Of a DNA stretch of 64,000 nt, positions 14,601-24,954 are shown piece after piece. The DNA is taken from assembly GCA_964057225.1 (NCBI GenBank), contig OZ059900.1, positions 9,682,501-9,746,500 on the forward strand, written 5' to 3'. Made by a program: the position numbers and the translations under genes. The notes below the pieces were generated by a model. It was not told where the DNA came from. It searched no databases and saw only the letters and a program-made list of their open reading frames with translations. Position 1 is the first letter of the stretch. Every line of letters begins with the position of its first letter. The stretch is from Auanema rhodensis (Eukaryota > Nematoda > Chromadorea > Rhabditida > Rhabditidae).

Positions 14601-17600
14601 CCTTTTGCCGCCTTTTTGCAACTCGCTATTCACATATCTTGTCTTCATCAACAAGCATTATAGCGATCAACTTCATCTTCTTTAACATATTTCCTGTCTC
14701 TCCCCACCCCCGACCATGCCGCAGTCCACCTCATCTCTCACCCTTCTCGGAGGACTTCGTCATCGTTTCCGTATACACGAACGGCTTTCCTGTGACGACG
14801 CCAACTGCTTGGGCATATAGACAGACAAATACGACATTGCTGTTAAAGACTTCGTTCTGCGTCTGTGGTGTGTCTGTGAGTCGGCGTTGTCTCCTCATTC
14901 TCCGATGTTGTCGTCATCACCAGCCCAGTACTCTCTCCAGCCGGTTTTTTCAAATGGACTCACTTTTCGTCGTCGGAGACTGAGACTCCTCAGCTTGTAG
15001 CAGCGGCAACATTCACTCTCCCTTTCTATCTGTCTAATTTTCGTTTTTCCCCTGACTTAGCTCCTTCTAGCCTTCTTGCTTTTTTTGCTGGTCTTTTCAT
15101 TTTCTTGAGAAAGAGAAGGAAACTGAGGAGAGGACCAAAAGAAACTACCATTTTCTATTTTTTTTCGGAACCTTTTTAAGCTTAGCATCATCTTCGTCCT
15201 TGCTTTCTTCTATATCACTCTCTTCTTTATTCTCAATTTTCAACTCACTCTCATTGTTGTCTTTTGTGGTTTGCATTGTATAACCTTTCTTTCTTGAGCC
15301 TCATCTTGCAATGGGTTCCTGTTCCCCCTTGTTTTATTTATTTATGATCTTTCCAGCGTTCTATTTCTCACGCCTTGTTTCTTTTTCTTTCAATTTCCGG
15401 CATTTCATTCAGTTGTTCGATCTCTTCTAGCACTAGCTTGTTTTGCGTTTATCACTTAGAAATCTCAACAATTCTTGGAGAAACGTTGTCCTTATTTTCT
15501 AATATTTGGTCAATAACTTGTTTCATTTTCTCGCCACAGCTTTCTCTCATTTTTTACAACATTCGTCAAATTCTAAAAGTTATTTTCATTACTCGTTCTC
15601 TTTTACTTGAAAGATTACTTGGTGTCGTGTGCATAAATGTGTGTGAGTGTATGTGCTTGTGTGTCTTGCTCTATCTTTCTGTGAGGCTAGGATGCTGGTA
15701 GTGCTGCTACTACTGCTGTTGCTAGTGCTGCTGGTGTAGTATGCTACTCGATTTTTGCCCTCTGGCCCCTGGCACCAACACAATATTGATGAATCAATCT
15801 AGACTATTTGTCTGCTGGTTAAACATTTTTTTGCATTAGCTTTTAATGGTATATGTCTCCAAAATTTAAAAAAAAAACGCAATGCTTCGGCATAATCGAT
15901 CATCATTCTCTTGTCTTTGTCTTAGATTTTTTTCCAATTTAATCACCCCTATTCACATTTTGCGGTGTTATTTATGCCTCATCAGGTTTGTAAACGACAA
16001 GAAGAAACATAAAGAGAGCTTTGTACTGTTTTACTGCGTATGTTCAGTGGTCCTTGGCCTCTACTTGACCTGAACCATCCTAGTTTGCACATAAGGCCGG
16101 CTCACAGCAATGACCTGAATTTAGTTTAATGCCTTATTGCCATTGGAACGCGCTAGATGACTGAGGTCATCGCAGCGTTCTGCATGGAATACAGAGTAAC
16201 GCTGTTCAGCAAACATGTAGTTGTTTCTCTTCTATCAATATGACTTCTTCAGTAAATATCCACTCAAACGTCGAAAATACTGTTCGAATCCTGTATTCAT
16301 TTTATTTTGTTTGAATGATTTGTGCATTACGCTTCATTCTCCAAACCTCGTACATTTTGCAATTGTCCTCTGCAACTACACTGCCCCTTCCAGCAGTTTT
16401 CGTTAATATCGCTCTTTGTCAGATAGGCTAACAGTGTATATACATGCCTATGTGTCAAGTTACAAGCAAGTACCTTTTGCTTCTTCTGTTTTGTTTTTTG
16501 CTCATCCTATATCATATTTCATTACTTCACTTTCAGGAAGTTTTTTTTCGTTCATTCACGAGAACTCATCATGATGATTAGTTTGGCAATTCTTTTTCAC
16601 TTTGTTTCATTTATACCCTTTTTTTTCGTTAAAAAACTATACATGTATAGTATATTTTATATCAAATTCACAATTCATTTTGTTGCCTTTGCTTTACGTC
16701 ATTATGAAAATTTTGATTATATAACTTCAATTCACTCTCGATTCTCATACTACGTCAATGCATGAATAAACTGATGGAAAGTAATCACACAACAGCTTAT
16801 ACTGTGTGAAATTGAAAAATCTAAGTTGTAACTTTTGATCTTTCTGATAGTAAGTCTATATATATAACTATATGTGTATATATATGTGCGCATATATCAC
16901 AATGCTTGACATATGCAAATGCAATGATTGGCCAACGCATTGCTATATACTATGTATCGCTTGATTTGTGCCCTTTGCTATGTTTCCAGTTTTTTTGTAT
17001 TTTTTGTGTACATTTGAATCCAAATATCCGTGCTGAGTAAGAATGGGAAGCGAGAGAAAGAGTGAGGGGAAGCGGGTTTATAGTTCGCTGATCTTCAATG
17101 TATATATATACATATATACGTCTCGTTGTCAGGCTCACTCTCTATCGCCTGCGGCTTGAACAAAATCGGCATTCGTACATACGTTTAAACGACCAAATAC
17201 ATGAATAGGTGGGTATCTGTAGCGCGAAGTTGAACGAAAAAGAGAAAAAGCTAGGGAGAGTGGAGAGATTAAATGTTTCTGAAAATTGAGCACAACTGGC
17301 TTCCGAATGTGGGGGGGGGGGAGGAGGAGAGAAGGACTAGAGGGCAGTTGCCCAGTCAGTTGGTGACGGATGCACTCAAGAATTTGTATTTGCTCTTAGC
17401 GTATGTATGTGTTCTCTAGTTACATGAAATTACGATTTGTATAGAAGATACATCTGTATATAGAGATGAGAGTGAATTGATGACATTGATGACATTGATA
17501 GAATTAAGGGAGAGATAGAGAGAATAAGCGAGGGGGTTACGGAAACAGATAAATTGGTTGAACGCAATTGGGGGAGGAGGGTAATCGGATGATCTTTCCT

Positions 17601-18517
17601 AGAGTAACATTATATACTAATCATATAACGGTATTAATTTCGTTGAGAACGTATTCATCCTGCTTTATCATGCATTTTCGTATTATATGCTGATTCAGAT
17701 TCAGCTATAATCATCATCGATGTACCTTTTGACAGAGTGCATTTTGAAAATGAAAGGTCCAACGCAATCTTCTCCTCTCTCTTTCTCTTCTTTTTGAATT
17801 TAGCCACCTTATCTTTCACTCTATCCTGCTGTCTGGCTCTTCTATGTTCTTGCACTTGATCTATCTCTCTCTCCCTCTCTTTATGTGTTTATTTGCTAAC
17901 CAGCTGAGGTGGAGGTCTGGTGGTTCTCAATATTTGCGTCGAGTCCGGCCCATGACTACTCGACTTGCGTGCTCCTTTTGCTTCATCCTTCGTTCCGGTC
18001 ATATACTGCCTCTTTCTTATATGAAATGTATTCATTCCCGCTTGGCTTGTCTTCTCCTGTTTTGTTTATCGTCCATCCAGAACCTAGAGCAAGAGAAAAA
18101 GAGGAGGGCAACGGACGGAGAGCTGTCCGCGTGAACAAAACAAGCGTTCAGACGGCAGCTAAAGCAATGCTCACACAGCTGATGGTTGTAGTATTCCTAT
18201 GCGTATGCGTAGACGCATCACCTACATGTATTATTTCTGATTAAGATTTTTACTTATTTCTTTTTAAGCCTCTTGACATTTTACATTTTACTTACAATTT
18301 TCTCATTCTGATTAGATTGCAATGTAACTATAGAAGTATCAATCAATAATATCATAAAAGTTGTGGACACGGCTCTATTATTATTATTTGATTTCTTTGG
18401 ACAAGAAATGTTATTGATAAAATAGTCTGGTATCTTAAAGCATAGTGCCTATGTTCGTGATACTGATATCTATTCAAGAACAAACTCAAATAACAATTGT
18501 CGACTTGTATATATATA

Positions 18518-18548
<31 letters not shown>

Positions 18549-20410
18549 TAGTGTGTATATTCATAAGTGCGTTGATGTATTTTTTGTGCTTCATGCTTAT
18601 ATGCATAAGAATTCGTGTTTTTCAAAACTTTTTACTATCATCATACAAATTTCTCATTGAAGAATATACTTTTAATTTTGCTTCCTCATTTAAAAGTTCT
18701 AAAAGTGTTTGTAAACTATTTCACCATTTTGAATCATAAATTTTGAAGAAAAAAACAAAATTATGACTAAGTTATGTCTATTAAAAAAAGGAAAGTGAGA
18801 ATCAAAACATTTGTGCGTAGGAGGATGAATAAGAGCATCACAGTCAAATAGTATTAAAAAATCACTTATCGTTTCAAACGTTCCTTATCAATCAAACATT
18901 TTTTGTTCATTTCTACACGGCTATAATGAATAAAACTATTGAAAACGAATAATATATCATCTTTTCTAATCGTTAATTCAAGAAAATGTTTCGTTTTTCA
19001 TTATTTATATTGCTAACTTGTTTTTTTCATTTCCATATTTCTAGCTCTTCCTGATATGGAACTGCGGGTTGGAGAGAGATATCGGTTAGGACGCAAAATT
19101 GGAAGCGGATCATTTGGAGATATTTATTTGGGTTTGTTCAAGCATAGTTTGAATTTAATTCATTTTTTATTGTTATAGGTCAAGATATCGTTACTAATGA
19201 AGAAGTAGCTGTAAAATTGGAATGTGCTAAGTCGAAGCATCCTCAGCTACACATTGAAGCACGCTTATATCGAGTTTTGTCCGGTGGATTTGGTATTCCA
19301 GAGGTATTTAACTATTATAATTTTTTATTTTTCACTATTTATATTATTTATTAGAAACAAATAATTGCTGTTTTAGGTGAAATGGTGTGGAATAGAAGGA
19401 GAATACAATGTGATGGTTATGGAATTGTTAGGTCCTTCGCTAGAAGATTTATTCAACTTCTGTAAACGCAAATTTTCTCTGAAAACTGTTTTACAGCTTG
19501 CCGATCAAATGGTAAACTATAAGATGACAGCATGTCAACAATAAACGTAATTCATTATAGATTTCACGCATAGAATACATTCATAATAAGGATTATATTC
19601 ATCGTGATATTAAACCAGATAATTTCCTCATGGGTCTAGGAAAACGTGGTAATCTAGTCTATGTAAGTATTTTGAGTGAAAAACGAAATTAGATTATTCT
19701 TTTTCTTAATAGGTAATTGATTTTGGTCTTGCTAAAAAATATCGTGACTCTCGCACAAGAACGCATATACCATATAGAGAGAATAAAAACCTTACTGGTA
19801 CTGCTCGCTACGCTAGTGTTAACACTCATCGTGGAATTGGTATGAGTTTAAGCTGTTATTTTCATTGAATTTATTATTTATTTTCTAGAGCAAAGTCGTC
19901 GTGATGATATTGAATCCCTTGGATATGTTTTAATGTATTTCAATCGTGGCACATTGCCATGGCAAGGATTGAAAGCGGCTACTAAGCGACAAAAGTATGA
20001 TAAGATTTCTGAAAAGAAAATCTGTACATCTGTGGATGAACTGTGTAACGGTTACCCAGGTAATCGTCCGAAGAGCTTGTATAAGCGCTTGATAACCTTT
20101 ATTTCGTTTTAGAAGCTTTTAAAAATTATCTCAAGTACTGTCGTGGACTTGGATTTGAAGAAACCCCCGATTACTATTCACTGAAGCATGGCTTCCGTCT
20201 CCTTTATGAAACTGAAAAGTATCGTTATGATCACTTATATGATTGGAACTATCACAAGTAAGTTGAACATCTTATCCTTATGAACTCATCTTAACAACAC
20301 CTGTTTATAGAACCGGAGGACGACATCAACCACAAGTTCCTCAAGCTGTGCAACGACAACCTATGGCTGCTTACAAAGCCAATAACAATCCAGTCATCCG
20401 CATGGAATGA
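2686..20410 (+). CDS. kin-20: Casein kinase 1 delta/epsilon (KIN-20/doubletime type), nine exons
   Basis: Serine/threonine kinase of the CK1 delta/epsilon branch, which in animals acts on PERIOD-type and developmental-timing substrates. Exons: 2686-3496, 19045-19131, 19179-19303, 19377-19511, 19561-19662, 19713-19839, 19889-20059, 20113-20257, 20311-20410. All phases agree and give 600 residues. Residues 1-270 are low-complexity Ala/Gln/His. The kinase begins near residue 275 with [21 protein letters not shown], matching CK1 delta/epsilon rather than alpha. Visible motifs are the glycine loop GSGSFG, catalytic Lys near 312 (VAVKLE), HRDIKPDN near 400, DFGLAKKY near 423 and the basic TKRQK stretch. 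The CK1 'SIN' signature reads SVN. The tail after the kinase is only about 35 residues, much shorter than the vertebrate regulatory tail. The ATG at 19056, 11 bases behind the acceptor of exon 2, could start a kinase-only isoform. The kinase identity is firm. Use of the far exon 1 rests on phase agreement. Confidence 0.93.
5810..5819 (+). repeat. C10 homopolymer
   Basis: Ten consecutive cytosines in otherwise AT-rich intron DNA. The complementary strand is a G10 run able to form a G-quadruplex. Confidence 0.95.
11669..11685. repeat. TTGA tetranucleotide microsatellite
   Basis: About four tandem copies of TTGA inside the first intron of kin-20. Confidence 0.85.
17311..17321 (+). repeat. G11 homopolymer
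   Basis: Eleven guanines followed by a short GGA-rich stretch inside the kin-20 first intron. It is a candidate quadruplex. Confidence 0.95.
18507..18549. repeat. TA/TAGA microsatellite
   Basis: Alternating TA tracts interrupted by a single C and followed by TAGA units. The tract is self-complementary and could extrude a cruciform. Confidence 0.85.
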
Positions 20411-20445
20411 TTTAGCATATAGTATTGATTATGAGATATTTTTAA

Positions 20446-20647
20446 ATGGCTCGTAATACTTGCTATATATACATTTTGCTTCTTATTTCATGTGTTTTTG
20501 ATTGTATTGTGCGCGCTGACTTTGAGGTAATTGATAATAATGCATTGTTTTCTACTTCACCCTTACTGATTTCAGATTATGTTTGGTAATCTCGATAACA
20601 ATCTGTGGTATGCAAGTGAACTGGGGCAAGAAGCTGCTTATTCTTGA
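20446..20647 (+). CDS. Candidate small secreted peptide, two exons, directly behind kin-20
   Basis: An ATG 35 bases after the kin-20 stop opens exon 1 (20446-20526, 27 codons). A 49-base intron with GTAATT donor and GATTTCAG acceptor follows, then exon 2 (20576-20647, 23 codons and stop). The junction is phase 0. The predicted 50-residue product starts with a basic residue and a hydrophobic run (MARNTCYIYILLLISCVF), as expected of a signal peptide. A polar, acidic remainder contains NLDNNLWYASELGQE. I recognise no family. Possible trans-splice acceptors end at 20415 and 20422, so it could be a downstream cistron of kin-20. The main alternative is an intron-bearing kin-20 3' UTR with a chance reading frame: GC stays raised to about 21290, and a second frame after the acceptor is also open for about 60 codons. 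Confidence 0.35.
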
Positions 20648-22161
20648 TGCCGTCATGTTATACACTACGATGCCATGTTTTGAGTATCCAGAGCAGTCTG
20701 CCCTATCCATTTGTCGTTTTGTTCTCGTGCTTTACGCACCGTCAGCTAGCGTTTCATATTAGGTATCTTTGCACACTGTCTATAGCAGATATGCAATGGA
20801 ATCGCTGTATCGCATCGAAAATATGTTTGTGCTAGTCCATGCACATGGTTCATGCACAACGTTGTTTCTACTAAAGATGTGTCTAAGCTTTAGTAAAACG
20901 GATAGTTGATTTGCAAGGTGAATTAGCTAAAATGCAGTACGTTTTCTTCGTACTCAAGTCCGATGTTATATCTTATCATCACTTCCGCATTGTAACTATT
21001 GTTCCAAACATTCCTTGGACGCAAGTATGAATGGATCACCTTGCATCATCACTCTTTGTGCCTATTGTGATTGGCATAGTAAAAGCTTCTTTGACATTTT
21101 CTCAGACCGATACCGCAAAGACCTGTGTCTAGTTTTTTTTCCATTTGCTCCTCATTTGCTTTGACGATTTTGTGTGATTTTATTAATTATATCGAATTCT
21201 TCAAATCATTTGTTTTCCGTTACAGATTTTTCTTGGCCCATGTGTTCCGGTGATATATACGTTTAAACGTTTAAACGCCTAAAACCACATAATCCACGAT
21301 GCATGTGTAATTATCTGATATTATGTTAAGCATTGCACCCACTTTTAATTCTCATTTTCTTTTTTCTCTCTCTTTTTCTCTTTTCTTTTCTCTCTTAGTA
21401 TCCAACTCGCTTGTTGTCTTCAGATGATTACGGACAAATGCTCTATCCACTAACTATTCTGTATATTACCTAGAGAAAGCCTATATTATACTTCAATTGC
21501 CGCTTCCTCATACCCTAGTTTACATCATATTTCAATGCATATTGAAACTACTAACCAGAATTTTAGTAAAACAGATGTATTCCGGTAAAATCTTCTACAA
21601 GTTCTTTCACCTATACAAAGATAGCGCTTTTATGTTCATACTCTTTCTCCTTTTCCCAACCCTCCTCTCTCTCTCTCACTCTCTGGCTCATCTTTGCGTT
21701 GTTTGCGCCTGAAAAGGCCACCCTATCACATTTACATTACTCCTACAAAAAACAGAAAAAGGAAATATTGGCTAATGCCTCTATTTCAAATAATTATTTC
21801 ATGCTACTGACCTTCGATAGGGGCAATTTGAGCCGTACTCTATGCGGGTATTCAAATATTTTTCTTGTGATTATCTTATTTGCCGGCTATATAACAGATG
21901 TCTTCACAGTCATTCTGTTTTTCTGCTTAACTTGAGATGTTGCACTCTTTCATGAATTCATTTCAAAATAATTTAACTATATGTGTATATATCAAGAAAT
22001 ATAAAATTACAAGAATATAATAATATAACGACCTGTTTGATCATTTTTCATTTTCCAATTGTAGCATGCTACATCAGCTATGAGCAGTTCGCACATAGAA
22101 GTATGTTTTAGTTTGATATTCTCTTAGAGCCTATCGGAGCCGGCTTTAGCTGTGCATGATG
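20648..22161 (+). other. Region downstream of kin-20, probable 3' UTR part and spacer
   Basis: GC is noticeably higher from about 20577 to 21290 than in the surrounding DNA, consistent with a conserved 3' UTR or unrecognised exon sequence. After that the DNA is AT-rich with pyrimidine runs (21360-21410). A perfect 18-base palindrome lies at 21260-21277. I see no coding exon pair of matching phase. Confidence 0.4.
21260..21277. repeat. Perfect 18-base palindrome with two GTTTAAAC cores
   Basis: The sequence CGTTTAAACGTTTAAACG equals its own reverse complement and holds two overlapping GTTTAAAC units. A single related unit occurs near 17181 in the kin-20 intron. It could be a protein-binding site or simple chance. 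Confidence 0.8.
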
Positions 22162-22583
22162 AATTGTCTTCAATTTGTTCAACCGTCTCATCCACTCATA
22201 CTCTTTCTGTTGTATGTATTTTCCTTCCTTTTCCTCTATTTCCGCAAATTCACATCACGTATCACATTGTCTTCTTTCCCTATATTTTCATCTCATATGC
22301 AACAATTGATTCCGTTCCTGAAAATTCTCAATTGAAATTGTATCCTCATTTCAACCTATTGTACTTTTAACTATGCGATGCAACTGTAATTATGTCTTCC
22401 TAACTATATCTTTCTAATATTTCTAATTTTCAAAATAGGAAATATATGAAAGAAAAGAAAATTATCAATCACTTTGTTCTTTTTGTTACTTGTTGTATAT
22501 TGATAACCGTGATTGATGTATCTAATTGTATTATTAAATGAATTGACGTGTTATTTCTAGAAAAAACCCGTTTTGTTGTGAAT
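22162..22583 (+). repeat. Direct repeat, copy 1 (422 bases)
   Basis: It matches 23996-24418 base for base as far as I can compare by eye. One T is missing about 15 bases from its left edge. Homology stops abruptly at both ends. It contains an open frame of about 60 codons shared with copy 2, with no sign of function. Confidence 0.95.
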
Positions 22584-22978
22584 TTCAGAAAAATCGTAAA
22601 TGAATCTGTCTTCCTAATCATGTGTTTATCTAGTTAATTACTATTTCAACATTTTATTTCAACAAATGCTTTATAAAAGCAAAATGGGACAGAAACTTTG
22701 GAATACTGAGTAAACATTCATGGCATGTAAACAAACTTTATAAAGAGGAAGCATTATTTCATTTGATAAAAAATGAACTAATTGTTTAAAAATAATTGAT
22801 AAACCTGATTGAAACTTAAATAAACAAATGAAATGAAATGAAATTCATTCTAAACTTTACAGTTGATAGTGTTCTATTCACCAGAGTCATCATTAAAATA
22901 ATAATTATATCAGCTTTATTCATATTGAATAAAAGCATTTTTTGAGGATGTCTTGGAGAAATGTTACCTTTATTCTAG

Positions 22979-23161
22979 TTGAAATATAGTTTTGAAGCTT
23001 TTATTGTTATAGAAATACACAGTGAAAACAAAATATGCACAGAAAATGTAAATCATGCAGTTTCCGATCTTGTTCATGTTGAAGAATTCTTTTTTGGAGA
23101 ATATCCCATAAGACAATCAGGAAATACGTTAATTGGCCCATCAAATGCCTTTGGATTCTAA
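22979..23161 (+). CDS. Possible 3'-terminal coding exon of unknown gene
   Basis: An open frame preceded by acceptor-like TTCTAG (ending 22978) and, in the same frame, by GTTATAG (ending about 23011). It ends at TAA 23159-23161. The frame lacks an ATG, so it would have to be a terminal exon. The predicted end contains EEFFFGEYPIRQSGNTLIG, whose composition looks coding. I could not find an upstream exon of matching phase within the repeat-bounded segment. It converges on the minus-strand gene at 23195, leaving 33 bases between stops. It may be a fragment left by the rearrangement. Function unknown. Confidence 0.35.
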   Translation: MKYSFEAFIVIEIHSENKICTENVNHAVSDLVHVEEFFFGEYPIRQSGNTLIGPSNAFGF

Positions 23162-23194
23162 ACTCAAGTAGTTAAAAATTTGATAAGTTAATGA

Positions 23195-23706
23195 TTAAAC
23201 TACCAAAACATAATAATCAGCTTCTTTTTTCTTCAACAGTTTATGAATATGAGGAGTTTTAACAGGGGAGTGAAATAAGGCAGTCTAGGGAAAAATGAAA
23301 TGATTTCAAAAATTTGGTAAACCTTACATCGAATTCTGCTGAATCACTTTGTCGATTATGAAGCTGAAGACAATCACTAATCTGATCCGTATCCAATGGT
23401 TTACAAACATCTTCTGGAGATTGTAAGCATCTTTTATTCATATTCAACCATTTCTGAAATCGTTCAGATTCAAACATCTTCATATTTATACAAGCTCACT
23501 CTGTAGCCTGGTAATGTGCATAACATTGCATATTGATATCTCAAAACTCGTACCAGATTAGGATCAAGTTTACTATTTGCCAGAAAATCAGTTTCTACTT
23601 CCCAAGATTTATGCTGATTGTCAAAGCTCGTTTGCAACGGTGAAGACCTAAACTCTTCCTCAGTTTTCCCATTGATTTCCACAATTGATTTAGTTATTTT
23701 TGGCAT
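23195..23706 (-). CDS. Unknown 140-residue protein, three exons
   Basis: Minus-strand exons 23500-23706, 23328-23453 and 23195-23284 join in phase 0 through introns of 46 and 43 bases with good GTGAGC/TTTCAG and GTAAGG/CCCTAG borders. The start ATG follows a strong acceptor-like TTTTTTAG by six bases, which supports it as a trans-spliced first exon. The 140-residue product is hydrophilic. It has an acidic N-terminal third, a central stretch with LRYQYAMLCTLPGYR, and a basic C-terminus with SP and TP sites (FHSPVKTPHIHKLLKKK) typical of proline-directed phosphorylation. No signal peptide or membrane segment is visible. I do not recognise the family. The whole gene sits between the two direct repeats, so its presence and copy number may vary. 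Confidence 0.7.
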
Positions 23707-23995
23707 TTTTATCTAAAAAATCAATTTACTAATAACTAAAAATGCTGCATATAAAAAGAAAAATCAAAGCAAATAGAGGCTTATCAAATTTCATTTTAAA
23801 TGTGAAAATTCTAAAGAGAAATATAACTAAAATATCTCTTTTACAATGATATTATGGCGGCAAAACTTCAAAATTTCCCTCTGAGACTACATAAATAAAT
23901 AATTTTTATCAATAACCCGCCTAAATTTGTCTAATTTTAATCCCAACTAACTTCGTCCCGTCCAAACTTCTTTATTGATATGCTTTTTCACTACA

Positions 23996-24418
23996 AATTG
24001 TCTTCAATTTTGTTCAACCGTCTCATCCACTCATACTCTTTCTGTTGTATGTATTTTCCTTCCTTTTCCTCTATTTCCGCAAATTCACATCACGTATCAC
24101 ATTGTCTTCTTTCCCTATATTTTCATCTCATATGCAACAATTGATTCCGTTCCTGAAAATTCTCAATTGAAATTGTATCCTCATTTCAACCTATTGTACT
24201 TTTAACTATGCGATGCAACTGTAATTATGTCTTCCTAACTATATCTTTCTAATATTTCTAATTTTCAAAATAGGAAATATATGAAAGAAAAGAAAATTAT
24301 CAATCACTTTGTTCTTTTTGTTACTTGTTGTATATTGATAACCGTGATTGATGTATCTAATTGTATTATTAAATGAATTGACGTGTTATTTCTAGAAAAA
24401 ACCCGTTTTGTTGTGAAT
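23996..24418 (+). repeat. Direct repeat, copy 2 (423 bases)
   Basis: Second copy of 22162-22583 in the same orientation, with one extra T near its left edge. The 1,412 bases between the copies (22584-23995) are not repeated in the window. Near-identity implies a recent event, gene conversion, or two haplotypes joined during assembly. Confidence 0.95.
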
Positions 24419-24954
24419 ATTTAATAGAGTTCTTCTAATAAATTAAGCTTAACTTGAATAACTATTTTATTATTTTCACAAATATTTTATACATGCATAT
24501 ACACATACATTTGTTCTGTTTTATTCGCAAAGGAATAAAAGTTTTACTAGAATTAAGAGGGCAAAAAGGGCTTGGTTTTGCATTCTATATACTAAACATT
24601 TCTCAGTGAATCATTAAGATAATTGATTATACTAATTGATTATTCATAGATATATGAAAAGACAAATGATTTGTATTAATAAATAATACGAGTATTGTAA
24701 AATGAATACTGATAGTATGCATGACCATAATGTGATAGAATTAACTACAAACGTTAGTAATTTCTTTTTTGTTTGTTTTTTTTTTGTTTAAAATTTAATT
24801 TGAAGTTATGGATATCACAGACTACAGCAGTCATACTTATAATGCTGCCATTAATGTTTCAGCTAATGACGATGATATTGTCGACCAAAATGTTCTAGAA
24901 AGCAAATTGGCCTAAAACAACAATAAGAAAACGGATAATAATTGAAAAATTGCG
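24419..24954. other. Spacer after direct repeat
   Basis: AT-rich sequence with short T runs (near 24770-24790) and no exon I can support. The minus-strand gene ending at 24955 probably has its 3' UTR here. Confidence 0.5.

Larger units (their letters stand above)
3497..19044 (+). other. 15.5-kb first intron of kin-20
   Basis: The interval opens with GTATGT and closes with TTTCTAG, so it reads as one very long intron among introns of about 50 bases. It holds short microsatellites, a C10 run (5810-5819), a G11 run (17311-17321), a TTGA repeat (11669-11685), pyrimidine-rich stretches at 13-15.5 kb, and pockets of higher GC near 6600-6830, 14690-15010 and 17890-18230. Two CAGCTG E-boxes occur near 17900 and 18176. 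Open frames here, the longest about 150 residues at 14531-14983, have no recognisable domains. Enhancers or alternative promoters are likely but not demonstrable from sequence. Confidence 0.75.

Noticed and set aside
14531-14983. 150-codon plus-strand open frame in the kin-20 intron
   Set aside because: Composition follows the pyrimidine-rich strand (Phe, Ser, Pro runs), with no domain and no splice sites of matching phase. Only a short alternative first exon inside it is mentioned as a weak possibility.
2686-20410. Assignment as CK1 alpha
   Set aside because: The start of the kinase domain ([16 protein letters not shown]) and later residues match the delta/epsilon branch better than alpha.
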